Origin: an uncultured Clostridia bacterium
GTDB taxonomy: Bacteria; Bacillota; Clostridia; Christensenellales; Aristaeellaceae
Direction of reading: 5' to 3'
Assembly (NCBI GenBank): GCA_947565865.1
Contig: CANOHT010000002.1
Coordinates: forward strand, 85,103 to 149,102
DNA length: 64,000 bases
Positions 43,369-51,414 of this stretch are shown in pieces. The first letter of the stretch is position 1, and each line of letters opens with the position of its first letter. The notes beneath the pieces were generated by a model. It made no database searches and was not told the DNA's origin. It saw only the letters and a list, made by a program, of their open reading frames with translations. The position numbers were made by a program, and so were the translations under genes.

Positions 43369-43876
43369 GCGGCATATTTTCCTCATCGGTATGCCTGGCA
43401 GCGGCAAGAGCAGCCTGGGGCGGAAGGTTGCGGGAAACATGGGCCTTCCTTATGTGGATACCGACCAGCGCATCGGCGCCATCGTGGGCTGCACCATCCC
43501 GGAGATTTTTCAGCGCTACGGCGAGCAGGCCTTCCGCAGCGCGGAGACCAACATGCTCGTCCAGCTGACCCGGGAGCAGCCGGGGATTATCTCCACCGGT
43601 GGCGGCGCGGTCATGCGGGAGGTCAACCGCACCATCATGCGCAACCATGGGTTTATTGTGCTGATCGACAGGCCGCTGGAACAGATTCTTTCGGACATCA
43701 AGCTGGATCGCCGCCCCCTGCTGGCCCAGAAGGGTCTGCCCGAGGTGGAGCGGCTGTACCATGAGCGGATTAGCGCCTACCGCAGCGCCGCCGACGCCGT
43801 GCTGGATAACAGCCAGGGCTATTATCCGGGGGTTTACGGCCTGGAAAAGCTGATCCGCGCGCTGGTCAACGTCTGA
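43361..43876 (+). CDS. aroK: Shikimate kinase
   Basis: A 171-residue P-loop kinase of the shikimate pathway. Walker A is GMPGSGKSS (about residues 10-18), then DTDQRIG and the shikimate-binding GGGAVMRE. The lid region LDRRPLL is present. It overlaps the chorismate mutase gene by 8 nt, so two steps of the aromatic pathway are coupled. Confidence 0.94.
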   Translation: MLERHIFLIGMPGSGKSSLGRKVAGNMGLPYVDTDQRIGAIVGCTIPEIFQRYGEQAFRSAETNMLVQLTREQPGIISTGGGAVMREVNRTIMRNHGFIVLIDRPLEQILSDIKLDRRPLLAQKGLPEVERLYHERISAYRSAADAVLDNSQGYYPGVYGLEKLIRALVNV

Positions 43877-44246
43877 CGGAGGTCGACAAAGCGGCAGAGC
43901 CACTTTGTCGGGATGGCGGGACTTCTCTGGCCGCCGTTAGGCTCCTGGCCAGGAACTCCTGTTAAGGCCGCCATTTTGCGGTTACCCGGTAAAATGGCGA
44001 ACCCGTCCACCCGATAAAGCCGATCGATGCCAAACAGCAATGATCCTCGCACAGCGAAAACGGGCGTCCAGAGGGGCGATGCCCCTTTGGTAGGGGTTGG
44101 GGAGCAAAGCCCCCAGCGTCTCCCCTCGCGCCAGCGAAAACGGGCGTCCAGAGGGGCGATGCCCCTTTGGTAGGGGTTAGGGGGCAAAGCCCCCAGCGTT
44201 CCCCCCCCCTCTCGCGCAGCGAAAATACGAAAGGAACCATGGCTTT
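43877..44246. other. 370-bp gap with tandem repeats before the MATE gene
   Basis: No gene is supported. It contains GACAAAG (43885-43891) and CTTTGTC (43902-43908) forming a hairpin just after aroK that may stop its transcript, and then the 80-bp tandem repeat. No clear promoter for the MATE gene was found here. Confidence 0.5.
44052..44225. repeat. 80-bp tandem direct repeat, two copies plus a partial third
   Basis: The unit starts CAGCGAAAACGGGCGTCCAG and repeats at 44052 and 44132; a third start, CAGCGAAAA, is at 44217 immediately before the MATE ribosome site. The copies differ at only a few bases. Each unit contains two palindromes, GGGGCGATGCCCC and a GGG(A/G)GCAAAGCCCCC hairpin. Confidence 0.85.
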
Positions 44247-45614
44247 ATGCTTTCTAATGCCTTCCGCTGGGACAGGGCTTTCACGCGCAGAATGCTGGCG
44301 GTGGCCCTGCCCATCGTAGTTCAAAATCTGGTCAGCGCCTCGCTGCATATTATCGACGGCGTGATGATCGGTCAATTGGGGGACGCTCCCTACGCCGCGG
44401 TGACCCAGGCTAACCGCTATACCTTTGTGTTCCAGCTGTTCCTCTTTGGGGTGGGCTCGGGCTGCGGTATTCTGTTCAGTCAATACTGGGGCAAGCGGGA
44501 CGTATCCGTGATGCGTCAGGTGATGGGTCTGTGTCTGCGCCTGACCCTGCTGCTGGCCACAGCCTTCGCCGGGCTGGCGATCATCTCCCCGGAAACGGTG
44601 GCAGGGCTGTTCCTGCCCCGGGGCGAAAGCTTCGGCTATGCGGTGGATTATCTGCGCATTGTCGCGCCGGGATATTTCTTCGCCGCTGTGGACATCGTCT
44701 TCGCCAGCTGCATGAAGTCAGCGGAGAAGACCCACATTCCCATGCTGGCGGGGGTCACGTCCATCCTGCTGAACACGCTGCTGAATTATCTGCTGATATA
44801 TGGCAAGCTGGGTCTTCCGGCCCTGGGCGTCAAGGGCGCGGCCATTGCTACCTTGGCGTCGGGCTTTACGGCCATGGCCATTGATCTGGCGGCCTCCTAC
44901 CGGCTGCGGCTGCCCTCTGCCGCCCGGTGGCATGAGCTGCGCCTTCCTGATCGCGCCACGCTCAGGCGCTTCCTTCTGCTGATTTTGCCCGTGGTGGCCA
45001 ACGAGGGCCTGTGGAGCATGGGTACCGCCATGTACAATGTGTTCTACGGGCGCCTGGGGGATGCATCCGTGGCAGCGGTAGGTATTGTGGGCACGGTGGA
45101 TCAGCTGCTTCTGGTGCTGATTTATGGCATCATGAACGCCTCCGCCATCCTGGTGGGTGGCCACTTGGGCGCGGGGGACAGAGACGGCGCGTGGCTGACG
45201 GCCAAGCGGATGATGGCTGCTTGCGTTGCTTGCGGCGTCATCATGGGCGTGATTCAGTTCGTGGGCCGAGGCGCGCTTATCAGCATCTTCCGCGTCAGCG
45301 ATGAAGCCCGGGCGCTGGCCATGACCATCCTGGCGATCAGCTCCTTCACCATCTGGCTGAGGGCCATCAACTCCGTCACCGTGGTGGGCATTCTCCGTTC
45401 TGGTGGGGATACGGTGTTCTCCATGGTGCTGGATACCGCCGCGCTGTGGTTGGTGGGCGTTCCATTGGTGGGTATCGCGGCCATGGTGTGGGGATTGCCG
45501 GTGTGGCAGGTGTACCTGTTCACCATCACGGAGGAAGCCATCAAGGCGGTCATTGGGCTGCGGCGCTTCCGCTCGAAGAAGTGGATGAATGTGCTGACGG
45601 AAAGGGCGGCATAG
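44247..45614 (+). CDS. MATE-family multidrug efflux transporter
   Basis: A 455-residue membrane protein with twelve predicted helices. The N-terminal half begins with ALPIVVQNLVSASLHIIDGVMIGQLGD, the MATE signature; the second half repeats it (LILPVVANEGLWSMGTAMYNVFYGRLGDASVAA). It probably exports cationic compounds by Na+ or H+ antiport. The ATG lies downstream of AAAGGAA, at the edge of the tandem repeat. Confidence 0.93.
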   Translation: MLSNAFRWDRAFTRRMLAVALPIVVQNLVSASLHIIDGVMIGQLGDAPYAAVTQANRYTFVFQLFLFGVGSGCGILFSQYWGKRDVSVMRQVMGLCLRLTLLLATAFAGLAIISPETVAGLFLPRGESFGYAVDYLRIVAPGYFFAAVDIVFASCMKSAEKTHIPMLAGVTSILLNTLLNYLLIYGKLGLPALGVKGAAIATLASGFTAMAIDLAASYRLRLPSAARWHELRLPDRATLRRFLLLILPVVANEGLWSMGTAMYNVFYGRLGDASVAAVGIVGTVDQLLLVLIYGIMNASAILVGGHLGAGDRDGAWLTAKRMMAACVACGVIMGVIQFVGRGALISIFRVSDEARALAMTILAISSFTIWLRAINSVTVVGILRSGGDTVFSMVLDTAALWLVGVPLVGIAAMVWGLPVWQVYLFTITEEAIKAVIGLRRFRSKKWMNVLTERAA

Positions 45615-45651
45615 GTTGAGGGCCTGCCGTCCCAGTCCTGCTGGAGGATGC

Positions 45652-45830
45652 GGGCCGAAGGTTTCCGCAGGATGATCGGAAAGCGCTTTGGCCGACCCAT
45701 GAGGCGAAACCATCGCTTGATGAAGATCTCTTTTGCAAAGGGATGGTTCCTTTGCAGGGTTTTGCTTCATAAAGACTCTGCTTTCTCTTCGGAGAAAGTG
45801 CCAAAGAGGATGGGGGCGGCTGAGTTTAAC
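45652..45830 (+). repeat. Interspersed repeat, copy C
   Basis: Runs from GGGCCGAAGGTTTCC through GATCGGAAAGC, TTTGCAGGGTTTTGC and CTTTCTC-TTCG-GAGAAAG to CCAAAGAGGATGGGGGCGGC. Same order and orientation as the copy at 63824. Confidence 0.7.
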
Positions 45831-46202
45831 CCGCATGGCCAGCTGTACCACAATTCGGCAATGTCGCGGGAACGCTGGTGCTGTTCCCGCTCTGTGCGTC
45901 ATTGGAGCCGCGTACCGCTTCATCCGTCACCGGCGGCGCGGTACTCCGTTTGCCCTATTCCCCGTCGCTTAGCGCGACATGTGGAGCCATAAGCAGCTGC
46001 CGGCTCATACTGCCTCGCAGGGGCGGTTGTCCCACTCCTTGGAGCGGCGAGAGTGCTTGAGGGACAGGGTTTTCATCTGGCCTGACTTGGGAATCTGGTT
46101 GCGCATGGGACTGGAACCGTTGGGGTTATGGCAGTTCTTTCTCTTTGGATGGAAGTGCATGATATTTCGAAATCAATGGCCGCATCGGCCAGGAGGTACA
46201 CC
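45831..46202. other. Rest of the gap between MATE and the amino acid kinase
   Basis: Open frames here are proline/arginine-rich and unsupported. A small hairpin, GGCCGCATCGGCC, lies just before the AGGAGG of the kinase gene. No convincing promoter was identified, so the start of the kinase transcript is unknown. Confidence 0.4.
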
Positions 46203-47027
46203 ATGGATTATCAATTTGATCTGGTGGGCAAAATCGGCTCCATGGCGCTTATTCGCCGGGAGGACAAGGACATCGACTACAACATCTTCTCCCGCCTGGG
46301 GAGCGAACTGCGCCCGGGTATGATCTGGGTGACCTCCGGGGCCACAGAGATTGGTCGGCTGGACTATATCAAGCGCACCGGCTGCGAGCTCAGCGGCGAC
46401 CCGGAACAGGATAAAACCGACTATGCCGCGCAGGGCCAGACCATTCTGATGCAGAACTACCGCCAGTTCATCCACCAGGAATATGGCGTGCGGCAGGTGT
46501 TGGTGGAGCATACCCATTTTAACGACCCGGAAAAGCGGGAACACATTCGCCGCCTGCTGATTCGCGCCGCCCAGCAGAAGACCATCCCCATTGTGAATTA
46601 CAACGACCCCGTCTCCGACGAGGAGAACCGCAAGATGGAGCTGGCCACCCGCCGTCAGCGGGGCGATATGGTGCACGAGTGCGTGGACAACGACGAGACC
46701 GCCGCCGTCATCGCTGAGCTGGTGCGGGCGAAGACCCTGGTGCTCATGACCTCCACCGAGGGCATTTACCAGAACCCGGCGGATCCTGCCTCCCTGGTGC
46801 GGGAGGTGACGGGCAGGACGATACAGGATGTGGAAACCGAGGTGCGAAAGCTCCAGGCCAACTGCGTGGGCGCCAGCCGGGCCGGGGCCAACGGAGCCCG
46901 GGCCAAGCTGGAATACGCGCTGCAGTCGGTGCGCTGCGGCACCACGGTCATCATCGGCCACGCCCGGCATCGGCTGTCCGATCTGGTGGAGGGCCGCGTG
47001 GCCTGCACGCGCATTGGCGTGGAATAA
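46203..47027 (+). CDS. Amino acid kinase family protein (glutamate 5-kinase/uridylate kinase-like)
   Basis: A 274-residue kinase of the carbamate/aspartate/glutamate 5-kinase fold. It has WVTSGATEIGRLDYIKR (compare the 'SSGA' phosphate loop of ProB), QTILMQNYRQFI, IPIVNYNDPVSDEE (compare 'PI.NEND'), VDNDETAAVIAELVRAKTLVLMTSTEGIYQNP (compare 'DND.Lsa.vA...ad.lilltd..GlY') and VRKLQANCVGAS. ProB itself usually keeps a PUA domain and K-motif residues that differ, and no proA is adjacent, so the substrate is open. AGGAGGTACACC precedes the ATG. Confidence 0.78.
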   Translation: MDYQFDLVGKIGSMALIRREDKDIDYNIFSRLGSELRPGMIWVTSGATEIGRLDYIKRTGCELSGDPEQDKTDYAAQGQTILMQNYRQFIHQEYGVRQVLVEHTHFNDPEKREHIRRLLIRAAQQKTIPIVNYNDPVSDEENRKMELATRRQRGDMVHECVDNDETAAVIAELVRAKTLVLMTSTEGIYQNPADPASLVREVTGRTIQDVETEVRKLQANCVGASRAGANGARAKLEYALQSVRCGTTVIIGHARHRLSDLVEGRVACTRIGVE

Positions 47028-47042
47028 TTCCGGGAGGCCGTT

Positions 47043-48248
47043 ATGACCCTATATGAAGCGCTGGGCTACTTTACGGAGGAAACCCGCATCATGCCCTGCC
47101 TGTCCGTCACCTGCGGCATGGCCGGGGAGGAAACCCATGCCCTGCGCGGCGTCATCAACGAGCAGGGCGTCCCCCTGACGGAGGACGCCCTGTTTGATTT
47201 GGCCAGCTTGACCAAGCTGCTGACGGCGCTGACGGTGCTCAGCCTGCATGAGGAAGGCCGCCTTGACCTGAGCGCCCCCGTAACGCGGTATGCGCCGGAA
47301 TTCATCCATCTGTCAGAGGTGACGGTGGATCAGGTGCTGGGGTTTGAGGTGGGGCTTGTCACGCCGGAGCGCGTCGACGCCCAACCGGATCGGGAGCGCG
47401 GCCTTCAGGTGCTGCGGGAGGCGGCCCCCCGGGACAACGGCGACGGCCGCGCTTATTCGGACATGCACAGCATGGTGCTGAAGTACGTCATCGAGGGCGC
47501 GGCGGCTGAAGGCAGCTTTGCCGTCATCCGCTCCCGTATCCTGCGGCCCCTGGGGATGACGGAGACCTTCGCCCATGTGCCGCAAGCCCTGCGCCATCGC
47601 TGCGTTTCCTGCGACAGGGAGCACCGTATCGAGGGGGAAAAATGGCTTCTGCGGGAAGGCGTCGCCCCCGGTACGCCCCATGATCCCAAGGCCCGGCTGC
47701 TATGCCGGGGCGAGGACGTGTGCGGCCACGCGGGGCTTTTTGCCACCCGGCGGGATATGGTGCGCCTGTGCCAGGGCTTGCTGAAAGAGCAGGTTATCAG
47801 CCGGAAAACGCTGCTGGGCATGAGCCGCAACCGAACCGGACGCCGCCGAGCCGACGGCAGCTGGACGCAGTTTTTAGGCAGCCAGTGCTATGTGAAGCAC
47901 CCCTGCCAATACCATTCGGAGATACCGGTTTACATGTCCGACCGGGCCATCGGGCTGTCGGGCTTCACCGGGCATCATTTGGCCGTGGACGCGGAGCGGG
48001 GCATCTTTACGCTGTTCCTGGGTAGCCGGGTGATGAACCGCCTCACGGTGCTGATTCCCGAAAAGGGCCGCAGCCTTATGGATTACGGTCTTCGTCCTGA
48101 CGGCGTTGGCACGATCCCTTGGCCCGACGGCAGCAGGATCGCTTCTTCGGTGCAGTATGTTCATCAGAAGGATGAGCATCTGCATCGGGTTGTGATGGCG
48201 ACGATGGGGCTTGCTCCTTGGCGCAGTCCGGGCAGTGAATGGCCATAA
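47043..48248 (+). CDS. Serine hydrolase of the class C beta-lactamase/PBP-like fold
   Basis: A 401-residue protein without a signal peptide. The SxxK motif is SLTK (about residue 56, DLASLTKLLTALTVL), the second motif is Y-S-D (RAYSDMHSMVLKYVIEGA), and GHAGLFATRRDM gives the region often near the third motif. The family includes esterases, D-aminopeptidases and beta-lactamases; cytoplasmic location argues for an esterase or amidase. It starts 15 nt after the kinase gene. The 3' end overlaps a minus-strand small gene by 173 nt, and the residues after the motif-bearing core look unconserved. Confidence 0.85.
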   Translation: MTLYEALGYFTEETRIMPCLSVTCGMAGEETHALRGVINEQGVPLTEDALFDLASLTKLLTALTVLSLHEEGRLDLSAPVTRYAPEFIHLSEVTVDQVLGFEVGLVTPERVDAQPDRERGLQVLREAAPRDNGDGRAYSDMHSMVLKYVIEGAAAEGSFAVIRSRILRPLGMTETFAHVPQALRHRCVSCDREHRIEGEKWLLREGVAPGTPHDPKARLLCRGEDVCGHAGLFATRRDMVRLCQGLLKEQVISRKTLLGMSRNRTGRRRADGSWTQFLGSQCYVKHPCQYHSEIPVYMSDRAIGLSGFTGHHLAVDAERGIFTLFLGSRVMNRLTVLIPEKGRSLMDYGLRPDGVGTIPWPDGSRIASSVQYVHQKDEHLHRVVMATMGLAPWRSPGSEWP

Positions 48249-48378
48249 GGCCGCTCAGGTTTTCCCGGCCGACAGGGCTGACGGGCATGGCGGGCATCAA
48301 GCCGGTACATTCCCGGGCGCAGGCCACGTCCTCGGTCTGGTCAAGGGCGGTTGTCAGGGGGCGCTTGTTTTGATCCAT
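48076..48378 (-). CDS. Small conserved-type protein with a RECTGL motif
   Basis: A 100-residue protein. The core CARECTGLMPAMPVSP, then LSGLMAIHCPDCA, recalls a short Clostridia protein that carries 'TRECTGLIP' and ends near a Tyr/Ile-His motif; this recognition is from memory. The ribosome site AAAGGAGG is excellent. The last 50 residues are low-complexity, rich in P, S, R and K, and lie antisense to the 3' end of the serine hydrolase, so the functional part may end near residue 55. An inverted repeat, GACTGA-5-TCAGTC (48403-48419), lies just upstream. No function known. Confidence 0.55.
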   Translation of the reverse strand: MDQNKRPLTTALDQTEDVACARECTGLMPAMPVSPVGRENLSGLMAIHCPDCAKEQAPSSPSQPDADAHPSDEHTAPKKRSCCRRAKGSCQRRQDEDRNP

Positions 48379-48578
48379 GGAGAAAAAAACCTCCTTTTCG
48401 GGGACTGATACGGTCAGTCTGCCCGCGGAGGAGCCTGCTCATGCGCGATGGTTTTCATGCTGCTGTCATCAATGCGCTTGCCTTGGCGGGACGGCGGCGG
48501 TCTCGCTTCAGAGAGGGTACAGCCCAATATGTCCGCAGCCCCGCGGGGCTATGGTTTTGTGCTTTGCCCCGCCCCGCG

Positions 48579-49223
48579 TCAGCGCTGTCCGTCGCGGCGC
48601 AGCGGTAGCGCGCAGGCCTCCGGCGCCCGGCCCGCCGCAATCTCCCACAAAATCAGCGACGCGGCGCTGCCATAGGGGCTGAAGCGCCGTTGATAGCGTC
48701 GGAACCGTTCCTCCGGCATATCCTGATGATGGTACAGTCTGCAAAGCCCCGCTCGCAGGCCATAGTCGCCGTAGGACATCACGTCCTGCCGCTGAAGGGA
48801 AAAAAGCAGCAGCATTTCCGCCGTCCACCGGCCTACGCCGCGGAGCTTGGTCAGTACGGCGATGCAATCCTCGTCAGGCAGCTCGGCCAGGGCTTCATAG
48901 TCGATGGCTCCGGTAACGCCGGCCTCCGCCGCGCCCCGGATGTATTCCGCTTTCCGCCGGCTCATGCCCAAGGACTGCAATGCCTCCAGGGGGAGGGCGA
49001 AGACGGTGGCGGGCGCGACGTCCGTCACGCGGGCCGTCAGCCGCTGCCATACGGTGTCCGCCGCCTTGATGGAGACCTGCTGCCCCAGGATGGACTGAAC
49101 CAGCGTCACGAACACCCCGCCCATGGGCGCGCGGAGCACGGGGCCGATCTCCGCGATGGCGGCGGCCATGCGCTTGTCCTTGGCGGAAAGATAAGGAAGG
49201 GCCGTTTCAAGTGCCCAGGACAT
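48579..49223 (-). CDS. AlkA-type DNA-3-methyladenine glycosylase (HhH-GPD)
   Basis: A 214-residue base-excision enzyme. The hairpin-helix-hairpin is LRGVGRWTAEMLLLFSL (about residue 127), followed by the catalytic Asp in MSYGDYGLRAGL. The N-terminal helical part has FVTLVQSILGQQVSIKAAD, a glycosylase hallmark. It lacks the AlkA N-terminal beta domain, like the shorter bacterial members. Start at 49223 (MSWAL) because GGGAG lies 9-10 nt upstream; the ATG at 49229 is too close to it. Confidence 0.9.
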   Translation of the reverse strand: MSWALETALPYLSAKDKRMAAAIAEIGPVLRAPMGGVFVTLVQSILGQQVSIKAADTVWQRLTARVTDVAPATVFALPLEALQSLGMSRRKAEYIRGAAEAGVTGAIDYEALAELPDEDCIAVLTKLRGVGRWTAEMLLLFSLQRQDVMSYGDYGLRAGLCRLYHHQDMPEERFRRYQRRFSPYGSAASLILWEIAAGRAPEACALPLRRDGQR

Positions 49224-49310
49224 GGTCATCCTCTCCCTTGCGTGGGTCTGTCTCCTTCATGATACCTGATTTTCATGCCCCGCGCAAGCATGATTTCCAG
49301 CAAGTCGCAC

Positions 49311-49339
49311 TTGCAAAAAGCATGGAAATGGACTATACT
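49311..49339 (+). promoter_or_regulatory. Promoter of the ctsR-clpC operon
   Basis: TTGCAA (49311-49316), 17-nt spacer, TATACT (49334-49339). The start site would fall near 49346, on the CtsR site. Confidence 0.85.
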
Positions 49340-49345
49340 AAGGAT

Positions 49346-49362
49346 GGTCAAAGTTAGTCAGA
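49346..49362 (+). promoter_or_regulatory. CtsR operator
   Basis: GGTCAAA-GTT-AGTCAGA: a direct heptad repeat with a 3-nt spacer, matching the CtsR box (RGTCAAA-N3-RGTCAAA) at all but a few second-half positions. It overlaps the predicted start site, so bound CtsR would block transcription of its own operon. Confidence 0.85.
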
Positions 49363-49390
49363 ACAAGACGGAAAGCGAGGGATTTTGACC

Positions 49391-49864
49391 ATGCGTTTAA
49401 GTGATTCCATTGAATCCTTTATCAAGGCGATGCTGACGGAGGAAGAGAAGTCCGTGGAGCTCAAGCGCAGCGAGCTGGCGTCCTATTTTGGCTGCGCACC
49501 AAGCCAGATCAACTACGTTCTGGCCACACGCTTCACCCTGGACGATGGGTATGTCATCGAGTCCCGGCGAGGGGGCGGCGGGTACATCCGCATCGTGCGG
49601 GTGGTGAACAGCGGCATGGATCAGCTGATGTATCTTATTAACGAGCGCATCGGCCAGACCATCACGGAGGCGGAGGCAGCGAGGCTGATCGGTCAGCTTT
49701 CAGAGCGCAGGATCGTCACGGAGGCGGAGGCGGACATCATGCGCTCGGCCATTTCCGCCGCGGCCCTGTCCCTGCCCATCCCCGATCCCATGAAGGACGC
49801 GCTGCGGGCCCGCAGCCTGAAGTCGATGCTCACCACTGTCGCCCGGCAGGACCGCAAGCTTTGA
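49391..49864 (+). CDS. ctsR: Transcriptional repressor CtsR
   Basis: A 157-residue heat-sensing repressor of class III heat-shock genes. The winged helix (SELASYFGCAPSQINYVLATRF) and the glycine-rich wing and thermosensing loop (SRRGGGGYIRI) are intact. The C-terminal dimer domain follows. First gene of ctsR-mcsA-mcsB-clpC, behind a CtsR box, so it autoregulates. Start ATG at 49391 after GCGAGGGA. Confidence 0.95.
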   Translation: MRLSDSIESFIKAMLTEEEKSVELKRSELASYFGCAPSQINYVLATRFTLDDGYVIESRRGGGGYIRIVRVVNSGMDQLMYLINERIGQTITEAEAARLIGQLSERRIVTEAEADIMRSAISAAALSLPIPDPMKDALRARSLKSMLTTVARQDRKL

Positions 49865-49877
49865 AAGGAAGATGCTG

Positions 49878-50384
49878 ATGCTTTGTGAAGAATGCAAGGC
49901 CAACGAGGCCTCCTACACCCTGTCGGTGATGGTGGGCGATGAGATCACCACTCGCCATCTCTGCGGGGAGTGCATGGCCAGGATGAACATGAACCTGGCC
50001 AGCGGCAATATCAAGAATTTGCTCAGCTCCATATTATCCGCCATCACGGGGAATGATACGCCCGAGGAGAAGCGGGAGGAAGTGGTCTGCCCGCGCTGCG
50101 GCACCACGCTGAGCCAGTTTACCAAGTCCGGCCATTTGGGCTGCCCAGGCTGCTATGACGCCTTCCATGACCAGCTGCAGACCATGCTTCAGCAGATTCA
50201 TGGCCGGGTGCAGCATGCGGGCCGTCAGCCCTTGCGCACCGAGGATGCCCAGCGCAAGCGCACCCGCCAGGAGGAGCTGACCCGGCTGATGGAGCAGGCC
50301 GTCGCCCTGGAGGATTTTGAGACCGCCGCCCAGCTGCGGGATCAGCTGCGGCTGCTGGCCAGGAAGGAGGCGGAGCAGGCATGA
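49878..50384 (+). CDS. mcsA: McsA, activator of the McsB arginine kinase
   Basis: A 168-residue protein with two zinc-finger pairs: CEECKAN and CGECMA, then CPRCG and CPGCYD. A C-terminal UVR-type helical motif (LMEQAVALEDFETAAQLRDQL) is present. It activates McsB and modulates CtsR in heat and oxidative stress. Start at 49878 (MLCEE) because AAGGAAG lies 8 nt upstream; ATG at 49872 is too close. It overlaps mcsB by 4 nt. Confidence 0.93.
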   Translation: MLCEECKANEASYTLSVMVGDEITTRHLCGECMARMNMNLASGNIKNLLSSILSAITGNDTPEEKREEVVCPRCGTTLSQFTKSGHLGCPGCYDAFHDQLQTMLQQIHGRVQHAGRQPLRTEDAQRKRTRQEELTRLMEQAVALEDFETAAQLRDQLRLLARKEAEQA

Positions 50385-51385
50385 CGGAAAGCACCGTGCT
50401 CTCCTCCCGGGTGCGCCTGGCGAGGAACTATGAGGATCTGCCCTTCGACGCGGCCAGCAAGCCTGAGCAGGCGGCAACCTGCGTCGCCCGGACCGCCAAC
50501 GCCATGGCCCTGTCCGGGATGGATGAGGGCTTCCGGCTGATTCGACTGAGCAGCCTGACGGACGTACAGCGCCGCTCTTTGGCGGAAAGCCACCTCATCA
50601 GCAAGGATTTGCTGAAGGAATCCGCCACCGCCGCCGTGCTTTTGCGGCAGGAGGATTCCCTGTCGGTGATGATGAACGAGGAAGATCATCTTCGCATTCA
50701 GGCCATCAGACCAGGGATGGAGCTCCTCAGCGCGGCCTCCGCCTGCTTCCGGGTGGACGACGCCCTGTCCCGGCATGTGGTCTTCGCCTTTGATCAGCAG
50801 CTGGGCTATCTCACCGCCTGTCCCACCAATACCGGCACCGGGATGCGGGCCTCCCTGCTGATGCATCTGCCCATGCTGACGCTGTGCAAGCAGATGGGCA
50901 ACGTGGGACAAATTGTAGCCAAGGTCGGGCTGACCATCCGCGGGGTGTACGGCGAGGGGGCGGAAGCCCTGGGCAACCTGTACCTGGTCAGCAACCAGGT
51001 GACCTTAGGCCGCACCGAGCAGGAGCTCATCAGCGCGGTGACGGCGGTAGGCCATCAGCTGACGGACATGGAGGTTTCCCTGCGATCCAGGATGCTCACC
51101 GGCAGCCGCGCCAGCCTGGAGGATACCATCTATCGGGCATGGGGCATCCTGACCAATGCCCGAATGCTGAGCGTCAAGGAGTTTTTCCAGTACTGGAGCG
51201 GCGTGCGCCTGGGGGCGGCCATGGGTGTGCTGCCCGTGGAGGCTTCCGCCGTGGACGCCCTGCTGGACGAGGGACAGGACGCGCATTTAATGGCCTACGC
51301 GGAAAGCGCGCTGGAGGGTGCGGCTCTCAATGAGGCCCGGGCCGACCGGGTGCGGGAGCTTTTGAGCAAAGCCATTGGGAAGTAA
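50381..51385 (+). CDS. mcsB: Protein arginine kinase McsB
   Basis: A 334-residue phosphagen-kinase-fold enzyme that phosphorylates arginines, marking proteins for ClpCP. Family blocks: VLSSRVRLARNYEDLPF, MNEEDHLRIQAI (the NEED-type catalytic motif), YLTACPTNTGTGMRASLLMHLP and VRGVYGEG-like TIRGVYGEGA. The length is a little shorter than Bacillus McsB (about 360). ATGA overlap with mcsA. Confidence 0.95.
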   Translation: MTESTVLSSRVRLARNYEDLPFDAASKPEQAATCVARTANAMALSGMDEGFRLIRLSSLTDVQRRSLAESHLISKDLLKESATAAVLLRQEDSLSVMMNEEDHLRIQAIRPGMELLSAASACFRVDDALSRHVVFAFDQQLGYLTACPTNTGTGMRASLLMHLPMLTLCKQMGNVGQIVAKVGLTIRGVYGEGAEALGNLYLVSNQVTLGRTEQELISAVTAVGHQLTDMEVSLRSRMLTGSRASLEDTIYRAWGILTNARMLSVKEFFQYWSGVRLGAAMGVLPVEASAVDALLDEGQDAHLMAYAESALEGAALNEARADRVRELLSKAIGK

Positions 51386-51414
51386 TTTGACAAGCCTTGC
51401 GGCATGGAGGGACT

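Noticed and set aside
44052..44225. CRISPR-like array
   Set aside because: The repeated unit is a contiguous 80-bp tandem with no unique spacers and no cas genes nearby.
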